64,000 nt of DNA from positions 186,001 through 250,000 of the forward strand of contig VWZS01008198.1 in NCBI GenBank assembly GCA_013397075.1, given 5' to 3'. Each line of letters opens with the position of its first letter. The stretch's first letter is position 1. The position numbers were made by a program, and so were the translations under genes. This DNA is from Rhabdornis inornatus (Eukaryota; Chordata; Aves; Passeriformes; Rhabdornithidae). The notes under the pieces were generated by a model. It was not told the origin of the DNA and searched no databases. It worked only from the letters and a program-made list of their open reading frames with translations. Of the stretch, positions 62,445-64,000 are shown in pieces.

Positions 62445-64000
62445 AGCATTTATTACGGAAAACATTTTCTTCAGTTATTATGTCACTCATTTTTAGGTTA
62501 ATTTATACATAACTTTCAACAAAGGAAAATAAAAAGAAAATGCTCCAATGTGAAATCAGGCGAAATGACTGTCAGGATGCCACCATGTGCCAGGGGCACT
62601 GTTCCTGGGCTCCTCGTTGGTGCTTCTTTACTGCAGACTCACCACTTCCCACCCATAAGCATGCACATGTGTCAGAGGGAGGTGGGAATCCTCTCCTCAT
62701 TGTTCCCTTTGGCAGAAGAGCACCAAACTGTCTTTGTAGCCATTCCCTATGCGGATAGAGGCATGAAAATTGTATTGTAGGTGGATTACAGTGGAGAAGT
62801 TTTTTCTGCTTTTTCTTTTTAAAGCTGATAAAAAAAATAAAAGCAGCCTGTTTTCCTCGTTTAGGAAAGCAATGTATTTAACAGGGTGCTTCTGGCTCCT
62901 AGATAACCTACAGCGACAGAACGGTTTGCAGGAATGGGAAAAGCAAAAAAAGGTGAAATTCTTTTAGAAAAAAATCCATCAGGATCCACACTTTATAATC
63001 TCCAAAGCAATACAGTGTTTGTAACGAAAATGCCATCATTTATTCATTACTTATTTTTTCCTGCAAAGTGATTCTCTGTAACTAATAAAGTTAACTGTGC
63101 ACATAAAGATAATGATGGCTATTAAAAAGTCCTCAAGGGTAACTACTATAAATTAAGAAGAGTACAAACACTTACTAGGTAATAAGTGCAGCTGCATTAC
63201 TGGTATTTTTAGTCCTCATTTTTCTGAGGGCTTAAAAAAGGTGTGACTGTGCTGTCACTGGGGGAAAAAAATTACCAGATGATGATTATTGCTAAAGCTC
63301 AGTGGTAAAAATATAGGTATAAATATAAAATGGTGAGTAAGGGGACCCCACTGGTAAACCTTGGTGCCCAGGGAAGTGTTGGGCTGAGCAGGACAGGAGG
63401 GATGCTCTTTCCCTCTTAGTGCTTTTCCCCTCTCACTGAAGCTGCTTAAGTAACTATTTCCCACACCTAATAACCTTTTTTCCAAAGACATTTTAATCTA
63501 AGAAGAAGATTTTTCCATCTAAGTTTTAAAAATACATAAAGTTCTTCATATCTGGTTTTACATCTCTCTGCCTACTCTCTTCATACTGCCCCTGGCACTG
63601 ATGCTGCCTTCTGTCTGAGCTGTGCATGGGTACTGCTGTAACTCCTTTTCCTCTGCCAACTTCTCTACCACATTTTCAAATTGCTATTTATTTTGTTGCA
63701 GATAAGCACTGGAATCCAAAGCTTTTAACCCCAAATGTGGACTTTCTTAAATGTCTTAAAGTGGTTCATTTTGAGTGAAGACACTGCTGACAGTTTCTCT
63801 TAGACTATGTGGTACTCATGATTTGGTTTTTGAGATGGTAGTCTTGAGAATTAAAGCCCTTTGATCATCCTGAGAAAAACAGAAGGTAAAAGATGCACAT
63901 AAGGCTTGCAAAGATGACAGCAATGCCAATAAATTTTATCCTCACATTTAACAGAGATTTACCTGACTTTTCTTTAGCTTGATGGGAACACTCAATATTT
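62445..64000. other. No gene recognised
   Basis: AT-rich DNA to the window edge. Short frames near 62,540-62,780 overlap in two frames and resemble no known protein. Confidence 0.5.

Overview
The window looks like vertebrate nuclear DNA, most likely from a bird. It is AT-rich and mostly non-coding. All identifiable interspersed repeats are CR1 LINEs, three of them with the CR1 3' tail of ATTCTATG-type octamers. The one confident gene exon matches a vertebrate gene. Nothing prokaryotic, plasmid-like or phage-like was seen. A turtle or crocodilian, which also carry CR1, cannot be excluded from sequence alone.

Left end (1-11,200): the clear gene is on the minus strand at 10,949-11,081. It is the first coding exon of SMLR1 (small leucine-rich protein 1), recognised by a core around RELPG and a PVTLLLLLLIAYFRIKL membrane segment, and it ends at a strong splice donor. 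A TATA-like box and a weak HNF4-like element lie just upstream. In human, SMLR1 converges on the 3' end of EPB41L2. A spliced-looking terminal exon on the plus strand (about 1,129-2,375, with AATAAA at 2,350) may therefore be the last EPB41L2 exon; this is inference. A CpG-bearing island at 4,142-4,640 is unexplained. The second SMLR1 exon should lie between about 2.4 and 10.9 kb but was not found.

Middle (11,200-43,400): no coding exon was recognised. This is probably the intergenic space between SMLR1 and the next gene (TMEM200A in the human order; its single-exon reading frame is not here). It holds microsatellites, including a CTTT tract of about 390 bp at 29,715-30,104, one degraded CR1 tail, and several perfect inverted repeats.

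Right part (43,400-64,000): a CpG cluster at 43,388-43,693 contains a CTCF-like motif. It is followed by a CR1 3' fragment (44,268-44,561, plus), a longer 5'-truncated CR1 with a frameshifted reverse transcriptase (49,367 to about 51,145, minus) and another CR1 tail (51,854-51,901, plus). The last 12 kb hold no gene, a perfect 15-bp hairpin at 61,285-61,318 with poly(A)-signal hexamers on both strands, and a 32-bp tandem duplication at 62,381.

I found no convincing undescribed gene system. The most useful leads are the two CpG islands, the palindromes and the missing half of SMLR1.
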